Both the position numbers and the translations under genes were made by a program. The notes below the pieces were generated by a model that saw only the letters and a program-made list of their open reading frames with translations, made no database searches and was not told where the DNA came from. 64,000 nucleotides of DNA from NCBI RefSeq assembly GCF_035685805.1, contig NZ_DASSAB010000038.1, positions 62,001-126,000 of the forward strand, read 5' to 3'. Of this stretch, positions 16,597 to 25,490 are shown piece after piece. Source of the DNA: Dyella_A sp035685805 (GTDB taxonomy: Bacteria > Pseudomonadota > Gammaproteobacteria > Xanthomonadales > Rhodanobacteraceae). How positions within the stretch are numbered: the stretch's first letter is position 1; each line of letters begins with the position of its first letter.

Positions 16597-17691
16597 ATGA
16601 CCCAGGCGAACGAAGCGCTGGTCCGCCGCATCCTCGGCGACCTCACCGACCCCCATACCGGCGCGCCGATGACCGACGCCGTACGCGCCATCGGCGTGGA
16701 TGGCGACCGTGTGTCGGTCGACCTCCAGCTGGGCTATCCCGCGGCCACGGCGCACGAGGCGGTTGCCGCGCGGGTGCGCGACGCATTGCAGGCCGACCCG
16801 GCCATTGCCGCCGCCGCCGTCTCGGCCACCAGCCGCGTGCAGGTGCACAAGGTGCAGGGGCAGCTGGCACCGCTGGGCAACGTGAAGAACATCATCGTGG
16901 TCGCCTCCGGCAAGGGCGGCGTGGGCAAATCCACCGTGTCGGTGAATCTCGCGCTGGCGCTGGCGGCGGAAGGCGCCAGGGTCGGCATTCTCGACGCCGA
17001 TATCTATGGCCCCAGCCAGCCGCGCATGCTGGGCATCAGCGGCAAGCCCGAGTCGCCCGACGGCAAGAGCATCATTCCAATGCAGGCGCACGGGCTGCAG
17101 GCGATGTCGATCGGTTTCCTGGTTGACGAGGAGACGCCGATGATCTGGCGCGGCCCGATGGTCACCCAGGCGATGATGCAGCTGCTCAACGACTCGCGCT
17201 GGGAGGCGCTCGACTATCTGGTGGTGGATCTGCCGCCGGGCACTGGCGACATCCAGCTCACGCTGTCGCAGAAGGTGCCGGTGGCCGGCGCGGTGATCGT
17301 CACCACGCCGCAGGACATCGCCCTGCTCGACGCCCGCAAGGCGCTGAAGATGTTCGAGAAGGTCGAGGTGCCGGTGCTGGGTGTGGTGGAAAACATGGCC
17401 ACCCACGTGTGCTCCAGCTGCGGCCACGAAGAACACATTTTCGGCGAGGGCGGCGGCCAGCGCATGGCCGAGCAGTACGGCGTGGCCTACTTGGGCTCGC
17501 TGCCGCTGGACATCCGCATCCGCGAGCAGGCCGATGGCGGCAATCCCACCGTGGTGGCGATCCCGGATTCCGACCTCGCAGCCCGTTATCGCGAGATCGC
17601 GCGCAACGCCGCGGGGCGGTTGTCGCGCCAGCCACGCAACAAGGCGCTTGGGCTGGGCAAGGTGGTGGTGCAGGGCGCGCCTGGGGCATGA
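16597..17691 (+). CDS. apbC: Iron-sulfur cluster carrier protein ApbC (Mrp/NBP35 family)
   Basis: P-loop ATPase that carries [4Fe-4S] clusters to apo-proteins. The 364-residue protein has an N-terminal DUF59/MIP18-like domain (about 1-80), the deviant Walker A GKGGVGKST, a switch region DADIYGPSQPRMLG and the Cys pair CSSCGHEEH that binds the bridging cluster. Length is normal for gammaproteobacterial Mrp. The stop overlaps the start of the FMN reductase gene by 4 bp (ATGA). Order metG, apbC, dcd is typical of Xanthomonadales. Confidence 0.96.
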   Translation: MTQANEALVRRILGDLTDPHTGAPMTDAVRAIGVDGDRVSVDLQLGYPAATAHEAVAARVRDALQADPAIAAAAVSATSRVQVHKVQGQLAPLGNVKNIIVVASGKGGVGKSTVSVNLALALAAEGARVGILDADIYGPSQPRMLGISGKPESPDGKSIIPMQAHGLQAMSIGFLVDEETPMIWRGPMVTQAMMQLLNDSRWEALDYLVVDLPPGTGDIQLTLSQKVPVAGAVIVTTPQDIALLDARKALKMFEKVEVPVLGVVENMATHVCSSCGHEEHIFGEGGGQRMAEQYGVAYLGSLPLDIRIREQADGGNPTVVAIPDSDLAARYREIARNAAGRLSRQPRNKALGLGKVVVQGAPGA

Positions 17692-18236
17692 CGTTGGCAG
17701 CACCTCGCCGGGTGCTGTGCCTGTCCGGCAGCCTGCGGCGCGTGTCAGCCAATACGGCGGTGCTGGAAGCGGCGCGTGTCCTGGCGCCACCATCGCTGGC
17801 GCTGGTGCTGCATGACGGCCTGGCAGTCTTGCCGTGGTTCAACCCCGACGACGAACACGATCCGCTGCCTCCCCCGGTGATCGCGCTGCGCAAGGCGGTC
17901 GGCGCCAGTGACGCGCTGCTTGTCGCCTGTCCCGAATATGCCCACGGGGTACCGGGCGCCTTCAAGAACCTGCTGGACTGGCTGGTCGGCAGCCTGGAGT
18001 TTCCGGGCAAGCCGGTGGCGCTGATCAACGCTTCGGGTCGCGGCTCGCATCATGCACAAGATGCCCTGGCGGAGATTCTGCGCACCATGTCGGCCACCTT
18101 GCTCGACACTGTCTCGGCCGCGGTGCCGCTGTCGGGCGCGGGCTGCGAACCGGCGCAGATCCTCGCCCAGCCGGCCCTGGTAGAGACGCTCGGCGCGCTG
18201 CTGGCCCGCCTGGACAGGGCGCTGGCGCAAGCCTGA
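17688..18236 (+). CDS. NAD(P)H-dependent FMN reductase family protein
   Basis: Probable flavodoxin-like NAD(P)H:FMN or quinone reductase of 182 residues. The phosphate-binding loop is visible at the start (LCLSGSLRRVSANTAVL), and PEYAHGVPGAFKNLLDWLVG matches the conserved flavin-binding PEYn-s-PG-LKNaiDW motif of this family. The physiological acceptor is unknown. The ATG overlaps the apbC stop, so reduced flavin and Fe-S delivery may be coordinated; that link is inferred from overlap only. Confidence 0.85.
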   Translation: MTLAAPRRVLCLSGSLRRVSANTAVLEAARVLAPPSLALVLHDGLAVLPWFNPDDEHDPLPPPVIALRKAVGASDALLVACPEYAHGVPGAFKNLLDWLVGSLEFPGKPVALINASGRGSHHAQDALAEILRTMSATLLDTVSAAVPLSGAGCEPAQILAQPALVETLGALLARLDRALAQA

Positions 18237-18315
18237 CGGCGCGTCGCCGTGCTATTTTTTCGCCTTTGGCGGCAGCCGATGGCGGCTGCGCCGACCCCTG
18301 ATGACCGGAGCGCGC

Positions 18316-18882
<567 letters not shown>

Positions 18883-18974
18883 ATGCCGCTCACGGGCCTG
18901 TTGCGCAGGCCGCCGGGCCACCCGCCGCGGCGCTACACTCGCATGCTGTCACGAACACCCTGCAGGAGACTCCC

Positions 18975-19472
18975 ATGAACCGTCTTTCCACCTTTACCGG
19001 CCGCCTGCTCGTGGCCGCTGCGCTGGCCGGCACGCTCGTGCTCGCCGGTTGCCATCGCGGTGCCACCAAGGAAGACGTCGCGGCGCTCCAGGCCAAGGGC
19101 CAGTTCGACACCACCATCGAGGCCTACAAGGGCGGCCAGTTCCTGGTCGACGGCGGTGTGCTGTCGGCGCTCGATACCGGCAGCCATTTCGCCTACCTGA
19201 AGGACGCCGGCAAGCTGCCCAAGACCGTACTGCTCGCACCCAGCGACGAGTCCAAGGTGCGCAAGGCGCACCTGCAGTACATGGCGCGCATCGCGCTCGA
19301 CTATGGCGTGGTGGTGTATTACGACGACGATGGCGAGCTGAAGCAGATCAACCCGCAGGAGACCAAGGCCCGCGCGCTGGAGGACTACCACGCGCCGGCC
19401 AAGATGAGTCAGGAGCAGGAGAGCAAGAGTGCGGCCGGCAGTTCCATCGAAGACAGGTCGCGCGGCTACTGA
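18975..19472 (+). CDS. Lipoprotein of unknown function
   Basis: A 165-residue protein with a lipoprotein signal peptide ending in the lipobox LVLAGC, so Cys 26 should be lipidated. The second mature residue is His, not Asp, which suggests outer-membrane sorting. The mature part, beginning HRGATKEDVAALQAKG, is mixed alpha/beta with GGQFLVDGGVLSALDTGSHFAYLKDAGKLP; I do not recognise the family. A good Shine-Dalgarno (GCAGGAG) precedes the ATG. It is likely transcribed alone or with dcd, 92 bases upstream. Confidence 0.8.
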   Translation: MNRLSTFTGRLLVAAALAGTLVLAGCHRGATKEDVAALQAKGQFDTTIEAYKGGQFLVDGGVLSALDTGSHFAYLKDAGKLPKTVLLAPSDESKVRKAHLQYMARIALDYGVVVYYDDDGELKQINPQETKARALEDYHAPAKMSQEQESKSAAGSSIEDRSRGY

Positions 19473-19505
19473 CCAACATGCGTTGACCGCCCCCGGTGCG
19501 ACGGC

Positions 19506-20162
19506 CTAGCTGATCGTGCCGGCGGCAGCGCGGATGTCCGTGCCGGTCGACGCGGCGACGCGCAGGGCAATCGCCAGGCCGCGCGTCACCTCTTCCAGCG
19601 CCATGCTTGGCGCATGCGGATGCCTGACTGCCTGATCCGGCAGCAGCGGTATGTGGATGAATCCGCTGCGCACGCCGCGCTGACGGGCGGTGACGTGCGC
19701 CAGCGCGTAGGCCACGTGATTGCAAACATAGGTGCCGGCGGTGTTGGAGATCTCCGCGGGAACGCCCGCCGCCTGCAGCGCAATGAGCATGGCCTTGATC
19801 GGCAGGGTGGAGAAGTAGGCCGCGGGACCACCCGGCACCACCGGTACGTCGATCGGCTGCGCGCCGGCGTTGTCGGCGATCCGCGCGTCATCGACGTTTA
19901 TGGCCACCCGCTCGATCGACAGTCGGCTGCGGCCGCCGGCTTGGCCCACGCCGATCACGATCGCTGGCCGCACCTCGCGCAGCGCCGCTTTCAGCACCAC
20001 CAGCGAACGGGCAAATTCGGTCGGCAGCTGTCGCGCCACCACCCGGTGTCCGCCCAGCCGCTTGCCGTGCAGGGCGCGCGCCGCCTCCCATGAGGGGTTG
20101 AGGTTTTCCCCGCCGAACGGGTCGAAACCGGTCAGCAGGATGCGGGGAAGGGTGGTGGCCAT
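19506..20162 (-). CDS. pcp: Pyrrolidone-carboxylate peptidase (pyroglutamyl peptidase I)
   Basis: Cysteine peptidase of clan CF that removes N-terminal pyroglutamate from peptides. The 218-residue protein has the start ILLTGFDPFGGENLNPSWEAA, the catalytic Glu region GQAGGRSRLSIERVAIN, the catalytic Cys in NTAGTYVCNHV and the His near FIHIPLLPDQ. It is the last gene of an eight-gene minus-strand operon that also encodes the complete 5-oxoprolinase PxpABC and two membrane proteins. The gap to the DUF979 stop is 19 bases. Released pyroglutamate would be cleaved by PxpABC. Confidence 0.95.
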   Translation of the reverse strand: MATTLPRILLTGFDPFGGENLNPSWEAARALHGKRLGGHRVVARQLPTEFARSLVVLKAALREVRPAIVIGVGQAGGRSRLSIERVAINVDDARIADNAGAQPIDVPVVPGGPAAYFSTLPIKAMLIALQAAGVPAEISNTAGTYVCNHVAYALAHVTARQRGVRSGFIHIPLLPDQAVRHPHAPSMALEEVTRGLAIALRVAASTGTDIRAAAGTIS

Positions 20163-20181
20163 GGGCGGTTCGCCTCCTCGG

Positions 20182-21150
20182 TTACCGGAATACCAGCAGC
20201 ATCATCAGGGCCAGATTGACCGCGAACAGCAGCACGGCCGTCCACACCTGTGCGCGGATCACGCCGTAGGGCGAGCGCAGCTCCAGCAGTGCGGCCGGCA
20301 CCAGGTTGAAGTTGGCGGCCATCGGCGTCAGCAGCGTGCCGCAGTAGCCGCACAACATGCCCAGCGCACCGAGCACGGCCGGGTTCGCGCCATAGCGCTG
20401 CACCAGCAGGGGCAGGCCGATGCCGGCCGTCATCACCGGAAATGCGGCAAACGCATTGCCCATGATCACGGTGAACAGCACCATGCCCAGCGCGTACGCC
20501 AGCAGGCAGGCCACGGCGCTGCCGGCCGGTAGCCAGTCGGTGGTGAGCTGGGCGATCGCCTCGCCCACGCCGCTGCGGGTGAACACCTGGCCCAGCGCGG
20601 CCAGCAGTACCGGCAACAGCGCCGCCCAACCCATGGTGTCGAGCAGGCGGCGTCCTTCGGCAAGTCCGTGTGACGGTGCCTGACCCGTGACCGCGCTGGC
20701 GGCGCCGAGCGCCAGCAGGCAGGCCAGCGCCAGCCCGGTCAGGGTCATCTGGGCGGGATCGAACAGTCGCAGTCCGTGCCACTGGAGTTGATCGCCGCCC
20801 AGCGCCACCGCCACAGTCACGATCGGGATCAGCAGCGCAGGCAACAGCAGCCGATGCCCCAGTCGCTGCGCCCAGGCCTGCCGCTGCGCCGGCGTACTCT
20901 GTTCCGCCGGGCGGCGCTGGCCGAGCCGGGGCGCGATCAGCGCCAGCGCAATCACTGCCGCGCCGGCGATCTGCGCGGGCAAGGGGTGTCCGGCGTGCGC
21001 GGCGCGCAGCACGGCGCCGCCGCTGCCGAACAGCGCGGCCAGGATCAGCCAGAACGCGCCGCGCCACCGCTCGCGCTCGCGCAGGTTGCGCCAGCCGGTG
21101 TAGGCCATGAACACCGCCAGCAGCAGGTGGGCCTGCTCGATCTGCAGCAC
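20182..21150 (-). CDS. DUF979 membrane permease, candidate 5-oxoproline transporter subunit
   Basis: A 322-residue integral membrane protein with about nine hydrophobic spans. Near the C-terminus GANPAVLGALGMLCGYCGTLLTPMAANFNLVPA is characteristic of DUF979. The start is GTG, only three bases after the DUF969 stop, so the pair is co-translated. DUF969 and DUF979 often occur together with pcp in bacteria. Their place between PxpA and Pcp suggests they import or export pyroglutamate or pyroglutamyl peptides. That role is inference; substrate has not been established here. Confidence 0.85.
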   Translation of the reverse strand: MLQIEQAHLLLAVFMAYTGWRNLRERERWRGAFWLILAALFGSGGAVLRAAHAGHPLPAQIAGAAVIALALIAPRLGQRRPAEQSTPAQRQAWAQRLGHRLLLPALLIPIVTVAVALGGDQLQWHGLRLFDPAQMTLTGLALACLLALGAASAVTGQAPSHGLAEGRRLLDTMGWAALLPVLLAALGQVFTRSGVGEAIAQLTTDWLPAGSAVACLLAYALGMVLFTVIMGNAFAAFPVMTAGIGLPLLVQRYGANPAVLGALGMLCGYCGTLLTPMAANFNLVPAALLELRSPYGVIRAQVWTAVLLFAVNLALMMLLVFR

Positions 21151-21153
21151 GGC

Positions 21154-21840
21154 TCAGTCCTCCGCCCGGGCGGCGCGTCGACGGCGCAGGCCACGCTGGT
21201 ACAGCACGATCCGTGCGCTGTGGATCACGAATGCCGCGATCGCCGTGGGCAGCGCCCACAGCGCAATCGACAACGGCGTCAACGCGATCCCGTGCTGGTC
21301 GTAGAAGCCCTGGATCAGCAGCACCGCGCCCAGCGCGATGAAAACGTCTTCGCCGAAAAACAGTCCCACGTTGTCGGTGGCCGCAGCCAGCGCGCGAAGG
21401 CGGTCGCGCTCGTCTTCCGGCAGCGCCGGATCGATGCGTGCGGCAGCGGCTTCGGCCATTGGCGCGAGCAGCGGACGCACGGTCTGGGCGGGGCCGGCCA
21501 CGCTCTGCAGGCCGATCATCGACAGCAGCTGGCGTCCCAGCAGGTAGCCGATCAGCAGTCGCGCCAGTGTCATGCCGCGCATCCGTGCCATCCATTGCTG
21601 GGCGTGCTCGCGCAGGCCGGCGCGCTCGAGCAGGCCGATCGCCGGCAGGGTGAGGATGATGATCAGCAGGATCCGGCTGGAGGCGAAGCTGGTACCGAGC
21701 AGGGCCAGCAGTTCCGGCACGCGCATGCCGGACAGCACGCCGCTGACCAGCGCCGCCACGACCACCACCAGCACCGGGTTGAAGCGCAGCACGAAGCCCA
21801 GCGCGATCACCGCGACGCCGAGCAGGGGCCAGTAGTTCAT
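21154..21840 (-). CDS. DUF969 membrane protein, partner of DUF979
   Basis: A 228-residue membrane protein with five or six spans, starting MNYWPLLGVAVIALGFVLRF. The central region SRILLIIILTLPAIGLLERAGL and GRQLLSMIGLQSVAGPAQTVRPL are DUF969 features. I chose the ATG at 21840; the open frame continues upstream to a TTG at 21885 that overlaps pxpA. It begins 22 bases after the pxpA stop and ends three bases before DUF979. Together the two look like halves of one permease. Confidence 0.85.
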   Translation of the reverse strand: MNYWPLLGVAVIALGFVLRFNPVLVVVVAALVSGVLSGMRVPELLALLGTSFASSRILLIIILTLPAIGLLERAGLREHAQQWMARMRGMTLARLLIGYLLGRQLLSMIGLQSVAGPAQTVRPLLAPMAEAAAARIDPALPEDERDRLRALAAATDNVGLFFGEDVFIALGAVLLIQGFYDQHGIALTPLSIALWALPTAIAAFVIHSARIVLYQRGLRRRRAARAED

Positions 21841-21862
21841 CGTGTGGAGCCCGGCTTCGCGT

Positions 21863-22627
21863 TCATGCCAGCGCGGGCGCGGCAATATGCAGGCCGGCCG
21901 CTTCCAGCGCGGCGCGCAGCCGGCGCGCGAACTCCACCGCGTGCGCGCCGTCGCCGTGCAGGCACAGCGTGTCGACCGTCAGTGCCACGCGCTGGCCGTC
22001 CACGGCGATGACCTCGCCGTGCTGCGCCATGCGCAGAGCCTGCGCGGTGGCGGCGTCGGCGTCGTCGATCACCGCATCGGGTTCGCGTCGCGGCTGCAGC
22101 GAGCCGTCGGCGCGGTAGCGGCGATCGGCGAAGGCTTCGGCGACGACGCGCAGCCCGGCGGCGCGACCGGCGTCCAGCAGCGCCGATCCGGCCAGCCCGA
22201 ACAGCGCCAGCGCCGGATTGAACGCGCGCACGGCATCGGCGATCGCGTCGGCCAGCGCGCGGTCGCGCGCGGCCATGTTGTACAGCGCGCCGTGCGGCTT
22301 GACGTGCGCCACGGCGGTGCCGGCGGCATGGGCGAACGCGTGCAGCGCGCCGAGCTGGTACAGCGTCATGGCGTGCACCTCGGCGGGCGTTACCGCCATT
22401 TCGCGGCGGCCGAAGCCCTGCAGGTCGGGCAGCGACACGTGTGCGCCGATCGCCACGCCGCGCGGCGCGGCCAGCGCCACCGTGCGCTGCATGATCGCCG
22501 GGTCGCCGGCGTGGAAACCGCAGGCGACGTTGGCCGAACTGACCAGATCCAGCAGCGCGGCGTCCTCGCCCATGCGCCACGCGCCGAACGATTCGCCGAG
22601 GTCGCAATTGAGGTCGATGCGGTTCAC
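21863..22627 (-). CDS. pxpA: 5-oxoprolinase subunit PxpA (LamB/YcsF family)
   Basis: Component of the prokaryotic ATP-dependent 5-oxoprolinase PxpABC, which opens 5-oxoproline to glutamate. The 254-residue protein has the family signatures DLNCDLGESFG at the start, ANVACGFHAGDP, GAHVSLPDLQGFGRREM and VKPHGALYN. The start is GTG at 22627, one base after the pxpC stop. The order on the transcribed strand is pxpB, pxpC, pxpA. All three subunits are present and intact, so the enzyme should be functional. Confidence 0.95.
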   Translation of the reverse strand: MNRIDLNCDLGESFGAWRMGEDAALLDLVSSANVACGFHAGDPAIMQRTVALAAPRGVAIGAHVSLPDLQGFGRREMAVTPAEVHAMTLYQLGALHAFAHAAGTAVAHVKPHGALYNMAARDRALADAIADAVRAFNPALALFGLAGSALLDAGRAAGLRVVAEAFADRRYRADGSLQPRREPDAVIDDADAATAQALRMAQHGEVIAVDGQRVALTVDTLCLHGDGAHAVEFARRLRAALEAAGLHIAAPALA

Positions 22628-22628
22628 G

Positions 22629-23603
22629 TCAGCAGGACTCCCCTCGGGCGATCACGCGCTGCACCAGGCGCTGCAGCTGCTGCTCGCGGTCGTGCTGGCG
22701 GTCCAGCGCCTGCGCCAGCGAAACGGCCTCGAAGCATACGGCATCGCCGGGCCGGCGCTGGGCGATGCGCGGCAGGTCCGCCGCGGCGATCTGGCCGATG
22801 CGCGGGTAGCCACCGGTCACCGGCGCCTCGGCCATCAGCACGATGGGTTGGCCGGACGGCGGCAATTGCACGGTGCCCGGCAGCACGGCGGCGGAGATCA
22901 GCTCCAGCGGGGCGCGCAGGTGCAGCGCGGGGCCATCGAGCCGGCTGCCGGTGCGGTTGCTCGAGGCGCTGACCCGGAAGCGCGCGCCGTGCAGCTGGTG
23001 GCGGGCGTCGTCGTCCAGCGCGTCGACGTGGCTGCCGGGCAGGAGGGCGATCGGCATCATGGCGAAATCGAACCACGACCGCGGATCCACGCCCCAGCGG
23101 CGCACGCTCACGCGAGAGATGGACGCTGCATCGAACGCCGCGCCGAGCGGCAGCACGTCGCCGGCGCGCAGCGCGCGTCCGCCGAGCGGGCCGATCCGCG
23201 CGTGCACGTCTTCGCTGCGGCTGCCGAGCACCGGCTCGGTGGCGATGCCCCCGCGCAGCGCCAGATAACTGCGACACCCCTGTCGCATGCCACCCAGCCG
23301 CAACGTGCTGCCGGCGGGCGCGTCCACCGCGGTCCACGGCGGCAGGGCGACGTTGTCAAGGCGGGCGTCGATGGGCGCGCCGGTGAGTGCGAGGCGGGTG
23401 GCGCGTTCGATCCGCAGCACCGGGCCGCGCAGGGCGATTTCCAGTGCGGCCTCGTCGCCGACGTTGCCGACCAGCGCGTTGCCGAGCCGCCAGGCCGGCC
23501 GGTCCATCGCGCCGGCGCGGCCCAGGCCGAGCGCGGCGTGGCCGGGGCGGCCGCCGTCCTGCACGGTGGTGAGCAGGCCCGCCTGCAGCACGCGCAGGCT
23601 CAC
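22629..23603 (-). CDS. pxpC: 5-oxoprolinase subunit PxpC
   Basis: Subunit of PxpABC with the biotin-dependent carboxyltransferase-like (AHS2) fold. I place the start at GTG 23603, where it overlaps the pxpB stop (GTGA), giving 324 residues beginning VSLRVLQAGLLTTVQDGGRPG, which is the family start. Other signatures are GSRSEDVHARIGPLGGRAL, SNRTGSRLDGP and APVTGGYPRIGQI. The open frame extends about 26 codons upstream but only inside pxpB. The family is often named as urea amidolyase-related in older annotation. Confidence 0.94.
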   Translation of the reverse strand: MSLRVLQAGLLTTVQDGGRPGHAALGLGRAGAMDRPAWRLGNALVGNVGDEAALEIALRGPVLRIERATRLALTGAPIDARLDNVALPPWTAVDAPAGSTLRLGGMRQGCRSYLALRGGIATEPVLGSRSEDVHARIGPLGGRALRAGDVLPLGAAFDAASISRVSVRRWGVDPRSWFDFAMMPIALLPGSHVDALDDDARHQLHGARFRVSASSNRTGSRLDGPALHLRAPLELISAAVLPGTVQLPPSGQPIVLMAEAPVTGGYPRIGQIAAADLPRIAQRRPGDAVCFEAVSLAQALDRQHDREQQLQRLVQRVIARGESC

Positions 23604-24304
23604 GCCGCGCGCTCCTGCAGCGCATCGAAGCGCGCGGCATCGATGGCCTCGAAGCGCACCCGGTCGCCGGGTTGCAGCCACGACGGCACAATGGCGCGCA
23701 TGTCGAACAGGCCCAGCGGCGTGCGGCCGATGAGCTGCCAGCCGCCGGGCAGTGCTTCGGGGTAGATGCCGGTCTGCGCGCCGCCGACGGCGACGCTGCC
23801 GGCCGGCACCCGCGCGCGCGGATCGGCGCGTCGCGGCACCGCCAGCCGCGGATCGAGCCCCAGCAGATAGGGGAAGCCGGGCGCGAACCCCAGCATCGCC
23901 ACCCGATAGCGGCCGCCCGCATGACGCGCGATGACCTCGGCCTCGCTCAGCCCGGCGTGCTGCGCCACCGCGGCAAGATCCGGCCCGTGTGCGCCGCCGT
24001 AAAGCACCGGGATCACCCGCTCGCGTGCAGGCGCATCGGCGACATCAGCCGTGGCCAGCACCTCGGCCACCGCCGCGCGTACGCGCGCGTGCGGCATATC
24101 GGCGGCATTGCCGCGCCACGCACCCGGGTCGAAGCGCAGCAGCAGGCTGGCGTAGGCGGGCACGCATTCGAGCGACGGCACATGTAGCGCGATCGCTGCC
24201 GCGGCGGCCAGCACGCGGGCGCTGGTCGCCTCGTCGATGCTGTCGCCGAAGTGCAGCAGCAGCGCGTCCTCGGCCAGCGCCTCGTCGCGAAGCGGTGCGA
24301 TCAC
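23600..24304 (-). CDS. pxpB: 5-oxoprolinase subunit PxpB (KipI-like)
   Basis: AHS1-type subunit of PxpABC, related to the kinase inhibitor KipI of Bacillus. The 234-residue protein has LLLHFGDSIDE near the start, PVLYGGAHGPDL and the signature GFAPGFPYLLGLDPRL, followed by VPAGSVAVGGAQTGIYP. The start is GTG at 24304, six bases after the HIT gene stop. The stop overlaps the pxpC GTG by four bases. Confidence 0.94.
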   Translation of the reverse strand: MIAPLRDEALAEDALLLHFGDSIDEATSARVLAAAAAIALHVPSLECVPAYASLLLRFDPGAWRGNAADMPHARVRAAVAEVLATADVADAPARERVIPVLYGGAHGPDLAAVAQHAGLSEAEVIARHAGGRYRVAMLGFAPGFPYLLGLDPRLAVPRRADPRARVPAGSVAVGGAQTGIYPEALPGGWQLIGRTPLGLFDMRAIVPSWLQPGDRVRFEAIDAARFDALQERAA

Positions 24305-24310
24305 CGCGCG

Positions 24311-24730
24311 TCAGTCCTGGTAACCGGCGAGCCGCCGGCGCAGCGCGGCCATCGTGGCCTCCAGCGCCGCCGCGTCGTACGGCTGCGCCGCGCCGCTGCC
24401 CCACACCGGGCCGGGCCACGCGGCATCGCCCGCCACGCGCGCCACGAGGTGCACGTGCAGCTGGCGCACGATATTGCCCAGCGCGCCGAGGTTGAGCTTG
24501 TCGCAGGGCGCCGCGTCACGCAGGGCCGCGCTGGCGAAGCGGATCTCGCGCCACAACCGGTCCTGGTCCGCGGCGTCGAGATCGTGGAGCTCGCTCATGC
24601 CGTCGCGCCGCGGCACCAGCAGCAGCCAGGCGAAGCGGGCGTCGTTCATCAGGCGCACGCCGCACAGCGGCAGCTCGATCACCGGCACCGAGTCGGCGGC
24701 AAGGCGGGGGTCGAGCACGAACCTGCTCAT
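24311..24730 (-). CDS. HIT family protein
   Basis: A 139-residue histidine-triad protein, probably a nucleotide hydrolase or phosphoramidase. The active-site triad is visible as QLHVHLVAR (H-x-H with a hydrophobic third position; the usual third His is replaced by Arg region, so the triad is HVHLV-type). LNLGALGNIVRQ precedes it as in HIT proteins. The ATG overlaps the stop of the upstream dienelactone hydrolase gene (ATGA). Its role in a pyroglutamate operon is unknown. Confidence 0.85.
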   Translation of the reverse strand: MSRFVLDPRLAADSVPVIELPLCGVRLMNDARFAWLLLVPRRDGMSELHDLDAADQDRLWREIRFASAALRDAAPCDKLNLGALGNIVRQLHVHLVARVAGDAAWPGPVWGSGAAQPYDAAALEATMAALRRRLAGYQD

Positions 24731-25401
24731 GCCGCACCGCCCAGTTCGCGGTCGAAGAAGTCCAGCGTGCGCTGCCAGGCCAGTTGCGCGCTGGGCGCGT
24801 GATAGGCGTGCGGATCGACGTCGCGGTTGAAGGCGTGGCCGGCGGGGTAGGTGTGCACAGTCATCTGCGGCAGTTTTTCGCGATGCAGCTGCACGGTTTC
24901 CGGCGGGATCGAGGGGTCGCTTTCGCCAAAGTGGAACAGCACGGGCGCCCGCGGTGCCTGGTCGAGAAAGGCCGCGTTGCGTGCGCCGTAATAGCTCACG
25001 GCGGGCAGTCCCAGCCGTTGCGCGGCGCGCAGCGCGACCGTGCCGCCCCAGCAGAAGCCGACCACCCCGATGCGCCCGGCCGAGGCGATCGCTTCGGCCG
25101 CGCTGGCGACATCCTCCAGCGCCCGGTCCAGCCCCAGCTCGGCCACCAGTTCACGCCCCTTCGCGACGCCGGCGTCGTCGTAACCCAGCTCCACCCCCGA
25201 TTCCAGATGATCGAAGAAGCAGGGCGCCACGGCGGTATAGCCGGCCGCGGCGAGCCGGTCGGCCACTGCCCGCATGTGCGCATTGACGCCGAAGATCTCC
25301 TGCACCACTACCACGCCACCGCGCGGCGTGCCGTTGGCTTCGGCGAGGTAGCCACCGATGCAGTGCAGCCGGTTGGTGTTGAGATGAATCGAGTGGCCCA
25401 T
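24727..25401 (-). CDS. Dienelactone hydrolase family protein, first gene of the pxp operon
   Basis: Alpha/beta hydrolase of 224 residues. The nucleophile is Cys in VGFCWGG; the Asp lies in HFGESDPSIP and the His in PAGHAFN, the usual Cys-Asp-His triad. VVVQEIFGVNAHM near the N-terminus carries the conserved Glu. It overlaps the HIT gene by four bases and heads the run of eight genes ending at pcp. A second, similar gene lies 89 bases upstream. The substrate is unknown; a lactone or ester is likely from the family. Confidence 0.88.
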   Translation of the reverse strand: MGHSIHLNTNRLHCIGGYLAEANGTPRGGVVVVQEIFGVNAHMRAVADRLAAAGYTAVAPCFFDHLESGVELGYDDAGVAKGRELVAELGLDRALEDVASAAEAIASAGRIGVVGFCWGGTVALRAAQRLGLPAVSYYGARNAAFLDQAPRAPVLFHFGESDPSIPPETVQLHREKLPQMTVHTYPAGHAFNRDVDPHAYHAPSAQLAWQRTLDFFDRELGGAA

Positions 25402-25490
25402 GAGTCCTGCTCAGCGACGGCGTGGGTGGCCAGTCTAGTGGCAGCGCCCCGGCATGCCGCCGAGGAGCCGGTGGGCGGCGGGCGAGCAGG

